Shown here piece by piece: positions 1 through 10,173 of a stretch of 64,000 bases of DNA. The notes under the pieces are model-generated. The model was not told the origin of the DNA, searched no databases, and saw only the letters and a list, made by a program, of their open reading frames with translations. A program made the position numbers and the translations under genes. This DNA comes from Thelephora terrestris (Eukaryota; Basidiomycota; Agaricomycetes; Thelephorales; Thelephoraceae), in assembly GCA_015956445.1 (NCBI GenBank), contig WIUZ02000006.1:1116001-1180000 (forward strand). Direction: 5' to 3'. Position 1 is the first letter of the stretch. Each line of letters opens with the position of its first letter.

Positions 1-135
1 CCTATTCCTCCGAGAAGTCCTCTCCGGAGGGCCTTGTCGATGCGGACCATGTTGAATGTGAGTCATCTCTTCCCCCCCACGGTCTCCGTTGTCCAAACAG
101 ACCTTAACGGCTCAATTGTAGATATACGCCCGTGA
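1..135 (+). CDS. 3' end of an unidentified gene (partial)
   Basis: The first 57 bases are open in frame 3 and end at a good donor (GTGAGT at 58). A pyrimidine-rich stretch ends in AAACAG at 100, and splicing 58..100 (43 nt) gives a short final exon ending in TGA at 133-135. The encoded tail reads roughly SSPEGLVDADHVE then LNGSIVDIRP. The intron is shorter than most in the window and only about 30 residues are visible, so family and function are unknown. It could be chance. The next gene starts about 275 bp further on. Confidence 0.3.
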   Translation, partial: PIPPRSPLRRALSMRTMLNVSHLFPPTVSVVQTDLNGSIVDIRP

Positions 136-409
136 AAGTCTAGTAGGATGAAGAAGATTTATTCTCACCTTCATCGTATCTTCCTTGACTCCATCTTATG
201 GGAGCGTGCACCCAACCTAATCATGGGTGCGCGCCAGGAAGTGGTATATCTGGAGCAGTATATTATCGCGAGAATATATTTAAAAGACAACTATTAGGTA
301 TTCATGATGATATTAAACCCGTAGAACGAGGGAAAGTCGGGGATGAATATTTCAGAGATTGATACCAATAGACTCACTGGTCCTAGTTTGCGTATTTTCA
401 CACGCTTCC

Positions 410-1345
410 ATGGAAGGAGACGACGAGGTGGTGGGTGTGATGCCCATTCATTACACAAACTCTCTCGCTCCCGATGTCGCAGTCCTCCAGTTCCCGCTTC
501 TGACACGCCCCCTGGAGGTCCCCCCTTCCGCGGCTGCGAGCGGAAAACGGATCAGGGCTCGAATCAAGCCTAATGTCCGGAAACTCGAGGTTCATGTCCC
601 TGCAGACATCCGTCCCGAGGTATGGAATAGGGAACGAGCCGCTATCTTGGGCGCTGCGAGGCTTGGAGACGATGAGGAGAAAAATCAAGAGTCCAAGATC
701 AAGCAGAGAGAAGGGGAGCAACCGAGATTAAGCGAAGTCAGACTGAGCAGCGAGGAAATTCCTCGTGCGGGAACGTACATGATAGGAGTAGTCAGAAATG
801 GTATGCCATTCTTTACGATGGTTCGTACCGTACTCAAGCAAATTTCAAGGAAGGTTGTCTCTACATCCCATTGCCGAGACGCTCCAGCTACGTCCAACAC
901 TGACGTATATGGACCACCTTTCAAAAAAGAAAGCGGGGCGTGGGGGCGAGGAGTCTGGGTCAGAGGACGATGGACCTCCCCAATACCCCGATGAAGTCAC
1001 CCTGGACGTGGCTAAGAAAGAGAAGCCTGAACCTCAGGCGAAGGAAGTACAAGTTTCTGTCCGAAAATCTATGCCGGATGAGAAGAACGTTCTAGGAGGG
1101 CTATCTGTTCAAAGGCGAGAATTGTTGGCCCATATCCGCGCAGAAGCAGAAGATCCCTGGGAGGAACTCGTGTACCATGATGGCGCAGTATGGATTGTAC
1201 CTTGTTTGTCTTGTTGGACTTGCCGACTGACAATTGTTCTTAGTCGGATGAATCTCACGACGCTTTCGAGTCGCTGTTATCCAAGGAGGAACAAGAGCTG
1301 CAGACATCTGATAACATGTCGATATTTATTCATGGGAAACCATAG
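410..1345 (+). CDS. RPC37: RNA polymerase III subunit Rpc37 (RPC5/Sin-like)
   Basis: Exons 410..800, 850..1187 and 1244..1345 give 276 aa with consistent phases. The N-terminus (DDEVV, then PIHYTNSLAPDVAVLQFPLL and TRPLEVPPSA) has the signature of the Rpc37/RPC5 family, followed by a charged stretch and the block HPIAETLQLRPTLTYMDHL that is typical of the family's dimerisation half. Rpc37 pairs with Rpc53 in a TFIIF-like heterodimer on RNA polymerase III and acts in initiation, termination and re-initiation in the nucleus. ATG 410 is preferred to ATG 359 because conservation begins there. The C-terminal exon is short and acidic. The gene runs tail-to-tail into APC11 with 28 bp between stop codons. 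Confidence 0.85.
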
Positions 1346-1373
1346 GATGTGACTGCAGTATAGTAACAAGACC

Positions 1374-1793
1374 TCATTGCCCCTGCTGTCCCTGGGGTGG
1401 GACCTTCCTCTCGGCGGTGACTGTGATGATTTTAGCAAAAAGAATATGTTGCTTCGGGATCGAGCACGTACCCCACGTACGACGGTCCATAGGACATTGT
1501 TGCTTCGAGGCAGGCGTGCCAATCCACTTCAGGAGACAGTGCATATGAAAGACATGACTACATTCACCCCATACTGCGTAACTGTCAGTGGTGATTACAA
1601 TGGATGGGTGAATTTGGTACTCACTGAGCGGACAATCATCGCCTGGTACCTTACACGTGGGGCAGCAGCCTTCGTAGGGTACGCGACATATGCCACAAAC
1701 ATCACCTTCACCGTCTCCCTCGTCGTGATCCGTGTTTCCGGTGTCCCATTGCCATTGAGCAATAGCGTGCCATGCCTTGATCTTCACCTTCAT
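1374..1793 (-). CDS. APC11: Anaphase-promoting complex subunit 11 (RING-H2)
   Basis: Exons (minus) 1793..1625, 1573..1472 and 1420..1374, with two 51-nt introns, encode 105 aa. The start MKVKIKAWHAIAQWQWDT and the RING-H2 core (CGICRVPYEGCCPTCK, GDDCPL, WGECSHVFHMHCLLKWI) are diagnostic for Apc11, the catalytic RING subunit of the APC/C, which with Apc2 carries E2-ubiquitin to cell-cycle substrates. The last ligand pair reads CPMDR instead of the animal CPMCR; as I recall, fission yeast has the same Asp, so this looks like a fungal variant. The unspliced frame is also open, so intron retention would still give a protein, but with an insertion inside the RING. Confidence 0.95.
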   Translation of the reverse strand: MKVKIKAWHAIAQWQWDTGNTDHDEGDGEGDVCGICRVPYEGCCPTCKVPGDDCPLSEYQIHPSIVITTDSYAVWGECSHVFHMHCLLKWIGTPASKQQCPMDRRTWGTCSIPKQHILFAKIITVTAERKVPPQGQQGQ

Positions 1794-1974
1794 CAGCTGC
1801 TCAACTGACTAGGTCGCACGCACAGGTTGAGGTGACGATGGACGAAAGGAGTAAAGTGACTTTGAAGTGATCGAGTCAACCGTCGCGTTCGCCCATGAGG
1901 CTAATTGAGTCTCAATAATCTTTAAACGACCAGGCGCGCTTCACAGTAACTGGTAACCCTCCACTCTCACGAAC

Positions 1975-3844
1975 ATGGCTCCCCCACTCAGTTCGGATAT
2001 CCTTTACTGTGTGCTCACATCGTTGCCCGACTTTGCAACGCTGCTATCTGGCATCTTAATCTCGAAGGCATTCCACCAGGTCTTCCAGGCTCATCCAAAT
2101 TCAACTCTCATCTCGGTGGCCGCGACTCAAATCGGCCCTGAAGTCTTGCCATGTGCAATTCGTCTGGCACACTTCAACAGAGACGAATATTTGACGTCTA
2201 GAGCTGCATATGTCAGGGGTTTCCCCTCGGAACGAATGTTCACCCACACTGAAGCATCGGAGGTCACCCCATATGTTGGGGCATTGGCCAAGAATGACAT
2301 AATAGTGAGGGAGCTGGAGCTGTTCTTCAGCACTGTGTGTGTATTATCTTCTATATACCCGTGAAGGTGCACTAATGAATCGTTTGGAAACAGATGCAAG
2401 GATAGGGCGAGTGGGACTAGGTCACTGTTGACTCCACGCGAATCCTTGCGATTCCGACGGGCATTCTACCGGTGGTGGTTGTTTGTCAATCTGGTTACGC
2501 CTTGTTATCTCCGGTCAAAAGAAGAAGCCAGGGACACGGAAGGGAACGAAGGCTTCGCTAATGCCGACGGTGGCATCGATAGTGATACAGACGACGACGC
2601 ATACGATGATACGGATGATGGCACAGACTATGACACAGAGGGCGACACGGAAGATGACACGGAGGGCGACACGGACGATGAAACCGAGGGCGACACGGAC
2701 GATGAAACCGAGGGCGACACGGACAATGACGACGGAGCTGACGTAAACGCGCAGGATGTGTATATCGCCGAATCCAACGACCTTCGAAAGGGATATCTGT
2801 CTGAGTTTTCCGATGACGAAGTGGTAGAGATGTGGCAGGTCCACAATTTTATGGTGTTCGTCTCCATTTGCATACGGAATGCAACGTCAGATCCCACAAT
2901 GGGTGACCGTGGGTTGCGTAACTCATGCTACATGTGATGGGTACTGAACCCTCGTTAGCTCTCCTCTTATGGCACGGTCCCTCTGCTGCTGCAGGAGTCC
3001 TCCGAACCCTTCGAACATCTGACAAACCAAAAGCTCACTTCACAGAGGTACTCAATTGGGCCTTCGGCTATCCTGACCCAATTTGGCCGGGTTTTTTAGA
3101 ATACCTAGTACTGGGGGCAAGATATGATATCTCCAAGGTGAAGACGAATATCTGGGACCCAATCACAGGGAGTTATGTATTCTTAGACAGCAGGGTTGAA
3201 GACTCTGAAGAGTGTGGGTCTACGAGGAACTTCGTTTGTCGAATGTGCTAAACGATTGCAGGCGAAGAGTGTCACGCCACTGATCTGGGTCCGAAGCTAT
3301 GGTCTTCCTCGAGTTTGTGCTCCCCTGCAATGCTGTATGCAAATAGCTGACCTCCTGTGTTCTAGACTGGCACCTACTCCCATGCGCTATCGTACTTAAT
3401 GAGATACTCGGACATCTGCCCGGGACTCTCGCTTGGAACTGGCTTGAAACTCAACCGCTTTCAACTACCCCCTGGTCATTTGCCCAATTTGTTGACCGCC
3501 ATATATCGCCGGGAACACATGACTGGTCGGAGGGCAAGGTCTTATGCAAGGAATGTGTGTTGAAACTTATGGGGCGCCACGCCTTACGTTCCCTGCGAGA
3601 ACTCAAAGCACAGAGTGGGTCTTCTTGTGTGCTGTGCTGCGATACGCCTGGTGATAATCTGGTCTCCTGTTTAGATGGACCCCAGCTTGAGGATTGCTGG
3701 TACGGGTACAAATGCAGGACGCAGAGGAAGCCGGACCATGCAGCTAGGCTCAACGTACGTTATACGGCACTCATTTTCTGCTATGCTTATCTAACGAACC
3801 GGCCCCACGGTCAGCACCTCTGCGATCCCACCAGAGGGGAGTGA
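1975..3844 (+). CDS. F-box-like protein with acidic repeat and C-terminal PBZ-like zinc motif
   Basis: Six exons fit in phase: 1975..2336, 2394..2902, 2959..3213, 3262..3312, 3366..3754 and 3815..3844, giving 531 aa. The N-terminal 40 residues (LSSDILYCVLTSLPDFATLL...ISKAFHQVF) look like a degenerate F-box. A middle segment (about residues 200-245) is an Asp/Glu/Thr repeat. The C-terminal part holds CKEC and CVLCC pairs and ends with CWYGYKCRTQ...HAARLNHLC, which resembles a PBZ-type C2H2 finger (poly-ADP-ribose binding in animals). The binding role is inference. The last intron splits the PBZ-like motif just before its final His-Leu-Cys. Family name not known to me. Confidence 0.7.
2632..2730 (+). 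repeat. Acidic coding minisatellite, about 24-bp unit
   Basis: The unit gagggcgacacggacgatga plus aacc occurs twice almost perfectly, flanked by degenerate 12-24 bp relatives built on GACAC(A/G)GA. It encodes (E)GDTDDETE and keeps the frame of the F-box/PBZ-like gene, so it is a length-variable acidic linker. No stop appears in the sense frame; the antisense frame is also open but reads as low-complexity SVSPSVSS repeats. Confidence 0.8.
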
Positions 3845-4009
3845 TAGTCCGTCAACTACTCGTTACGTCTCCTGCAGATTATGCGCTCTCGCTTGTACCG
3901 TATTATATAATTTCCGTCCAAGTTTCGTGTGCCCAATCATGAATGCCCAATGTCACGTTCGCGTTTGTCACACCTCCTGTCAGTGTCACGACTTTCTCCT
4001 CCGGCCCCG

Positions 4010-6921
4010 ATGCAGATTTGCGATAGTGACACTGAGTCCGAACCCGAGAGCGATTTGAAGAAATGGGACGCGACCGAGTTTGCGTCGCAGCTTCCTCATG
4101 TGATATCAGAGCACTCAGATCGTAACCTGGTGGAGAGGGTCACGGATGCGATAACCACACTGGAATCGATTCCCGTTGGGGAGGTTCTGATGGTGCTGGT
4201 TGCGATGCTTGTACCTTCAATCGTGGAATCTGACTGGTCTTTGGTTACAGAGTGAAAGACTTCACGGGTCTATCGAGGGTGCAGCGAGCGCGATCTTCGT
4301 GTTCTTGAACGAATTCTCTGCCCCGGAGTTATCAATGGGAGTGGGCCAAGTGCTCAAGGCACTTTCTCTAATAGGTTCGTTGACTGGCATTGTCATGATA
4401 ACATACTAAAGCTTTACCTCCCACAGCGAATGAATCATTCATGTCTTTGCTTTTCGAGTATCGAACAATCTTCCGTACGCTTGCGGCGCGACAAGTACCG
4501 GTTGGCCGTTCACCCTCTTCAGTTATTTGTTGGGTCGACGTTGTGCTTTATCGGATTTCCGCTCTGGTTGATCACCCGGATTGCATACTTGCTCATCTTC
4601 CCAGTCTCCAAAAGCAGAGGGAGGATGATATGCTCAGAGCGGCCACTCAACTACCAGGTTTGTGTGGCATTTCCCCCAGCGTGCGAATTATGATTTTTTA
4701 GGAATTGTGTGCAGGTTCTTGGCTTGAAGCAGCAGGTTGGTTCGCTTCAGAAGATGCCTCTCCTGCGGCCTGCAGGATGTCCCTTCGCCTCGCCTTTGTG
4801 GTATACGCCTTGTGCGCCACGGGTTCTCGAAAGGATGAACCTTCAGAGAAAGCGCGGTGGGTACCCAGAGATTTGCTCAACCCGACAGGGATCTGACACC
4901 GCCGTAGCTTAATCATGCAGAGTGCTTTGGATGGATACATTCAACGACTGCCTTCCCCGACTCAGGAAGACTCCGGAGAACTCTCCCCTTTATCTAGGAC
5001 GCAGGCCAGGTTAACGCACGCGATGATTTTGTCACTTCTCGGGGTATTTAACTCCCTGCGACAAACCCTCCTTATCCTCATTTTGTCCACAGGTCATCGA
5101 GACGGACGCAAGCCTCCAATTTCGTCCACACAGAGCCGCAATTCTCATGAGACACGTCCAAAGCATTTTTCATCCCTCGTCAACCGCATCAGAGATCTCA
5201 CGTATCCTCCCATTAGCGGAGCTAGATGTGCCCCAGCGGATCTTGGTGTCGTTTGGTAAGACCATATTCTGGGCTTGGACGCAATGGAACGACGGGAGAA
5301 TTTTGGGGATAGAGTCTATTTTGATCTGGGTACGCCCCCTTTTTCCGGCTGACTCTGAAAGGTCTGACTGGTCGCAGACGGCGACCTGGATTCACCAGTT
5401 ACCATCCGAAGACAACTCAGAATGGGATAACGAAGTTTGCGACGCGCTAGACATATGGAGAGTCCCCTTTTCGGCTGTGCTTATGGTGAATTCTCACCCA
5501 CTCATCCTAATCTTCATTGAGCTGGACGACGTTCAGATGACGCTGAGGCGATACGTCGAGCTTATCAATGTCTCCACGATGCTTGCCCAAGAAATCACGG
5601 AGCTGTTCAGAAGACCTGTTACACTTGCAAATCGACTTCTTCGATTCTGTTGCGAGTCACCTGTCCCATGCCATACGGAGATGAAAAGGTGCCTCGTGGA
5701 GGCGTATCCTTTCATTGATGACGTTGAGGGTGGGTCGCTTTGCACTGTATCAATGTCCTGTTTGATGCTACCCAACAAGGGGCTAGTTCTTGATTTGATT
5801 GTTGAAGTCATATCAAACACCGAGAATAGGATGCTGGCAGCGATCTTGGATACGATAACGCAGGATACGAGGTCAAACTTCGTTATGAAGCTTGCATTGG
5901 GTTTCGTCTCATTCTTACGTATGGCGGCACGCGGCTCACCGGTCCCTAGTCATCTCATCTAGCGCAAATGAGGCTCTCGGGGGCGATAAGCCTGCAATCG
6001 AACGCATTCGGAGGTTATTAATGTTCCTAACAGTCCTATGGCAAGCCGGGGCGATGGGAACGGGACTCCCACAGATAATTACCTCGTTTGTTTCATCACT
6101 TGGGAAGAAGTTCGCCGCCCGAGATCCAAATGTAAGGACTTTGGGCGGGGACATTCTGAATGCCTTGACCGCTCTCGAGGTATCTGTTCCTGGATCACTT
6201 GGCAAGGACAGAGACTTGGGCTGCGCTGACATGTGGCTGGCTTCACTCGATTCTGATCCTGAGAATCTACTGGACGCTTGTGTGTATTTACCTCGGACCG
6301 ATCGACTCATTGACCCTTCTGATCTCGTACAGCTGCGTTTGCTAACTTTGTGGCCGTGTCCTTGGGTTCTCGGAAACGCGATGCTCTGCTGGAGTCGGAA
6401 ACTTGGGATTACCTGCGGGATAGTTTGCTGCTCATCTTGACCCGCCACTACTTCTGTGATGAGGAGCCGATCGCTCTTGCTGCTGCCCCTTCTGCGTGCT
6501 TTGCCATGACATGTCTGTTCTGTGCTGCGGCGCCCCAAGCGAGTGCGAGCTTTCTGGGTTCCTTCTGTCACTGTAAATTTATCTCATCATTCAAGGATCC
6601 TACATGCTAAACTCTCCGTGGACCATGAACATGTGTGCCCTGCTGAAAGCTACTCTGGGAGATATCGACGAGAAGGATCAATTTGCTGTGGTGCTGAAGG
6701 ACCGGTTGAAGAATCGTGGGGCAGAGTTATTGGATCAGGTGAGTATCGAGAACTTACGTTTGCCTTGCGCAGGCTGACAGAAATTGATCACAATCGCGAA
6801 GATCGCTCAAGCCGTCCACGCGGAAGGATCGCCCTCGACGTCTTCAGGAACGAAAAAGGTGCGTCGAATCGCTAGTGGGAGAAGTCTCCCCCTGATCAGA
6901 GACCCAATAGCCAAAACGTGA
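4010..6921 (+). CDS. Large unidentified protein, helical (possibly HEAT-like)
   Basis: About eleven exons: 4010..4192, 4251..4374, 4427..4657, 4715..4860, 4921..5043, 5093..5485, 5537..about 5870, about 5963..6279, 6333..6542, 6596..6738 and 6781..6921. All junctions agree in phase except the one between 5870 and 5975, which I could not settle, and the last intron is only 42 nt. The product, about 740 aa, starts with an acidic run (DSDTESEPESDLKKWD) and continues as leucine-rich helical sequence without signal peptide or clear membrane segment. A conserved-looking C-terminal block contains SPWTMNMCALLKATLGDIDE and ends basic. I do not recognise the family; a HEAT/ARM-like repeat protein is a guess from composition. 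Confidence 0.6.
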
Positions 6922-7731
6922 TGAACGGACGCGATTGATTTTCTGCAAGCGCGGTGGCAGCCCTCCTTCATTACTCTCTGTACCATACTGTTAGACGAGG
7001 ATCGTTGGGTACTTTCGTGGACTTCGAAGGAAGGGAAGTCGAATTCATCCCAGAGCCACGATCAGTTACGCCTCGAGATCTTGGGAGCGCGATCAGCGCC
7101 GGGGGAAAACCAAAGACAGTAAAGGGTGCGGTTACAGCGGGAGTGATATCGATAGATCGTTTCCCGCGGAATAAGTAAATCAAGACAGCCTCGTTGGCCC
7201 TCAAAACCGTTCGGTGCTATTTGAGTTCGGCACCCCGGCGTGATGCGCCTCGCCGGAGCGAGACGCGTGATGCCGTTGCCAGACGCCCAATGCCGGGCCA
7301 GGTTCCTCAGCACAACTCATTTGATCACCCGCAAGAAAACAGCGATACGCCTCGGGCATTAACAACGGGTCGTTGGTGACCTTGAGTATCGAAGAACAAA
7401 TTGACTAGATGGAATTACGGCCCGCTGGAAGCCGATGCGCAAAACGGCAGGCTTCGCGATGCCGAGGTGCCGGGCCCCGATGGCGTCAAAAGCCGCGAAA
7501 CGGTCGAAGTAAGTATCGATATGACCCCCGCAGCCCGCTGTAAGATCGATCCGGGCGCAACCCCGGAGCGGATGCGTGGAAAGCGCATGACCTGATTCTT
7601 CCTGGACCAATTCCTAGCAATAGGCTCACCCCGTCAAACTGCCACACCACCCGCCGTTTGACTACCTGACAGACTACATTCGCACCCCGCATCGTTTATT
7701 CTACGCAAGCTAGGAACGCACGCGGACGGCG
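6922..7731. other. Intergenic, 810 bp, no gene seen
   Basis: Only short unrelated open frames occur. The part 7190-7610 is GC-rich and lacks fungal codon bias or splice signals. It probably holds the terminator of the upstream gene and the promoter of the acyltransferase. Confidence 0.6.
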
Positions 7732-9572
7732 ATGGCGGTCATCGCAGAAAGTCCCTCCCGCGCGTCGCCACTCTTCTCGAACTTGACCAACCTCTACGCC
7801 CTTCCGATATCGGAGCGTCCTAGGAAGACTTGGGCTCAGTTCTTGAACGCGGTCGCTTTTGGGATGCTGTTTCACCTTGGGTGTGTGTTGATCAACGTGG
7901 CGCAGTTTGTGCTGCTGTTGCCGTTGAGACCGTTCTGTTTGGTGCCGATTGTGAGGAGGTTGTATGATGCTGGGATTAGAAGGTCAAAAGGAGCTTTTGG
8001 GACGCTTCTAGGTGAGTTCTGTGGTTCCAGACACCCCGTCTATCACCCACCCTATGGCAACGTGCGTTCCTGCCACACTGATCGTTAAGATGTCTCGTGA
8101 TTCTTCGGGGCGGTCTCCTGGCGCTAATTCTTCGATGCTGACCGACTTACGGCCTCGTGTGTTCAGTGACCATGTGCGCGTGGTTCGGACCTACGAACTT
8201 TGTGATCACGTTCGAGACCGAGGGACCCGGGAAATTCACTCGAGATGAACTCGAGAAGCTGGTCGAGAGGGATTCCGAGGGAAACGTGTTCCTGAACTTG
8301 CCCACTAAGTCGGTTCTAATCGCCAACCATCAGGTGAGGTCCGCTCTTACTACCCTCATTCAGTCCTCTGACATACTAATGACGATGTAAAACGTAGATA
8401 TATGCGGATTGGTGGTCAGTCTAGCCCTTTCTGAGGTCCTTTGCTTTGTTCAGACGCACGGTTTTATCACAGGTATGCGTGGTGCCTTACGTATTTCATG
8501 AACACCCATCGGGACGTATACATCGTACTCAAGAAGTCCCTCAAGTGGGTTCCGATCCTTGGGTGGGTATGTAAAAACATTCGACCAATCTCCACCTCCC
8601 CGTTCAGCGTCATTTTGCATCAAGAAACCTCTTCCAATTGAAAGCGGACGGACCATACTGAATTGGAGGCAATCCTCGTTTTTTACAGGGCATGCAGTTC
8701 TACAACTTTATCTTTTTGGCGCGCTCGTGGGCGTCCGACAGGTTGTACCTAGCGAATCGGCTAGCCTGGCTGGGTAAACGAGCGCAAGAACAGGACATCC
8801 CTCTCACGTTCATCCTCTATCCCGAGGGAACTCTCGTGAGTCCGGACACACGACCGATCAGCAAGAAATACGCGGATAAGTTGGGGATCGTGAGTCTTGT
8901 TTTCTATGGACTGATCGCCATTGTGGGTGCTTCTCTGACACATAACTATCTTCCTATGGGTTTGCCTAGCCCGATATGGCCCACACCCTCATGCCGAGAT
9001 CCACGGGGCTACACCACAGCCTGCGAGCTTTAGCACCCAGAATATCAAACCTCAAGGTCATTGACGTTACTGTGGCGTACCCGGGTGAGTGTGAGAATGC
9101 CGCGGACTAGGGATCGGACCGGGGATTTTTCTCTCTACTGACGCTAGCGAAAAAAGGAATCCCGGAATTCAAGTACGGACAATCGTATTACACTTTGAGG
9201 TCGATTTTCTTCGATGGGATCCCTCCTCCGGCGGTTCACATGCACATCCGAGTGTTTGACGTATCACGCGATGTTCCGATTGGCGATATCTCCGCATCCA
9301 ATCCAAATGTGTTGCCGCAGAACAGGAGCCAAGCTGTGGAGACGGAGGTACCTGAAAAGGAGAGGGAGGCGTTTGATCTGTGGCTGAGGGACTTGTGGCG
9401 GGAGAAGGATTCGATGATGGTCAGATACCTCGAGACGGGGACATTTGCGGAGGAAGGACAAAAAGAGGTCGTGATACCGGTCAGGTTTCGGAGCAGGTGG
9501 GAAGCGCTGACGCCCTTTGGGTTTTTCATTCCGGATGTTGTTGTGTGGGCACGAGGGAGGGTGGGATTATAA
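7732..9572 (+). CDS. Lysophospholipid acyltransferase of the PlsC/Cst26 type
   Basis: Seven exons (7732..8011, 8167..8333, 8398..8414, 8473..8566, 8689..8889, 8970..9084, 9157..9572) give 429 aa. The acyltransferase motifs are present: NHQIYADWW (NHxxxD catalytic box, split by introns after NHQ and inside DWW) and LYPEGT (block III), followed by MPRSTGLHHSLRAL and VAYPGIP, typical of the eukaryotic 1-acylglycerol-3-phosphate / lysophosphatidylinositol acyltransferase group. One hydrophobic segment near residues 40-75 (AFGMLFHLGCVLINVAQFVL) should anchor it in the ER membrane. The exact lysolipid substrate cannot be read from the sequence. A 17-nt exon carries IYADW. It is tail-to-tail with TIM8 (50 bp). 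Confidence 0.88.
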
Positions 9573-9622
9573 AAGATTTCTGGAATACATTAACGGGTGT
9601 CTCTACTTTGAGGGGAGGTCAT

Positions 9623-9986
9623 CTATTGTCCGCCGGCTGCGTTTCTCTGGTCTTGTATGAGTTGAACGAGTTTGAGGCTGGTGTCGAGAAAACGGTCGAC
9701 GCAGTAGGAGAGACACGACTCTTCGGAACGAGAGAAGCGGTTTGAGGGGGTGCCAGTCACGCACCTGCGTGCTCGTCAAGGATGGGATTGGAGGGAAGAT
9801 TCGGGGCAAGCTCACTTGTCCCAGCACATGCTGGTCATTTTGTGGATTGATTCCTGAACGCGGGCCTGCGCTTGTTCTTGCTCTATGAACTGAGAGAGTT
9901 CTCGCTGGAATACGGGGAGTGTGAGCTGGCAAAAACGTGTGTAAAATGAGGGAGAATACCCTGGTCGAGTCGTCGAACTTGTCCAT
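9623..9986 (-). CDS. TIM8: Mitochondrial small Tim chaperone Tim8
   Basis: Exons (minus) 9986..9960, 9904..9816 and 9764..9623 encode 85 aa, the usual size of small Tims. The twin CX3C motif is complete (CWDKC and CLSYC), preceded by ELSQFIEQEQAQARVQ and followed by VDRFLDTSLKLVQ, which points to Tim8 rather than Tim9, 10 or 13. Tim8 works with Tim13 in the intermembrane space, shielding hydrophobic precursors on the way to TIM22 or SAM. The first exon codes for only nine residues (MDKFDDSTR). The second intron lies inside the first CX3C motif, between Lys and Cys. Longer open frames on the same strand are read-through of its introns. Confidence 0.93.
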
Positions 9987-10173
9987 TTTGAATTTGGTCT
10001 GGGCGGCACTTTGACGTATGAGGCTGGATACGTCGTGGATGATGATGATGATGAGAACCCCGTGAACAAAAGCCTCCGTCAGAACCTCGTGCATCGTGCT
10101 CATCACTCTCGTCTGATGGACACGGTTCGTGCAAGCCTCGTGTTCCTCATCTCACTCCCTCTCATTCCCTCCC

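Noticed and set aside
9603-10106. 167-codon minus-strand frame over TIM8
   Set aside because: It is read-through of TIM8 introns in changing frames; the spliced model gives a complete twin CX3C protein.
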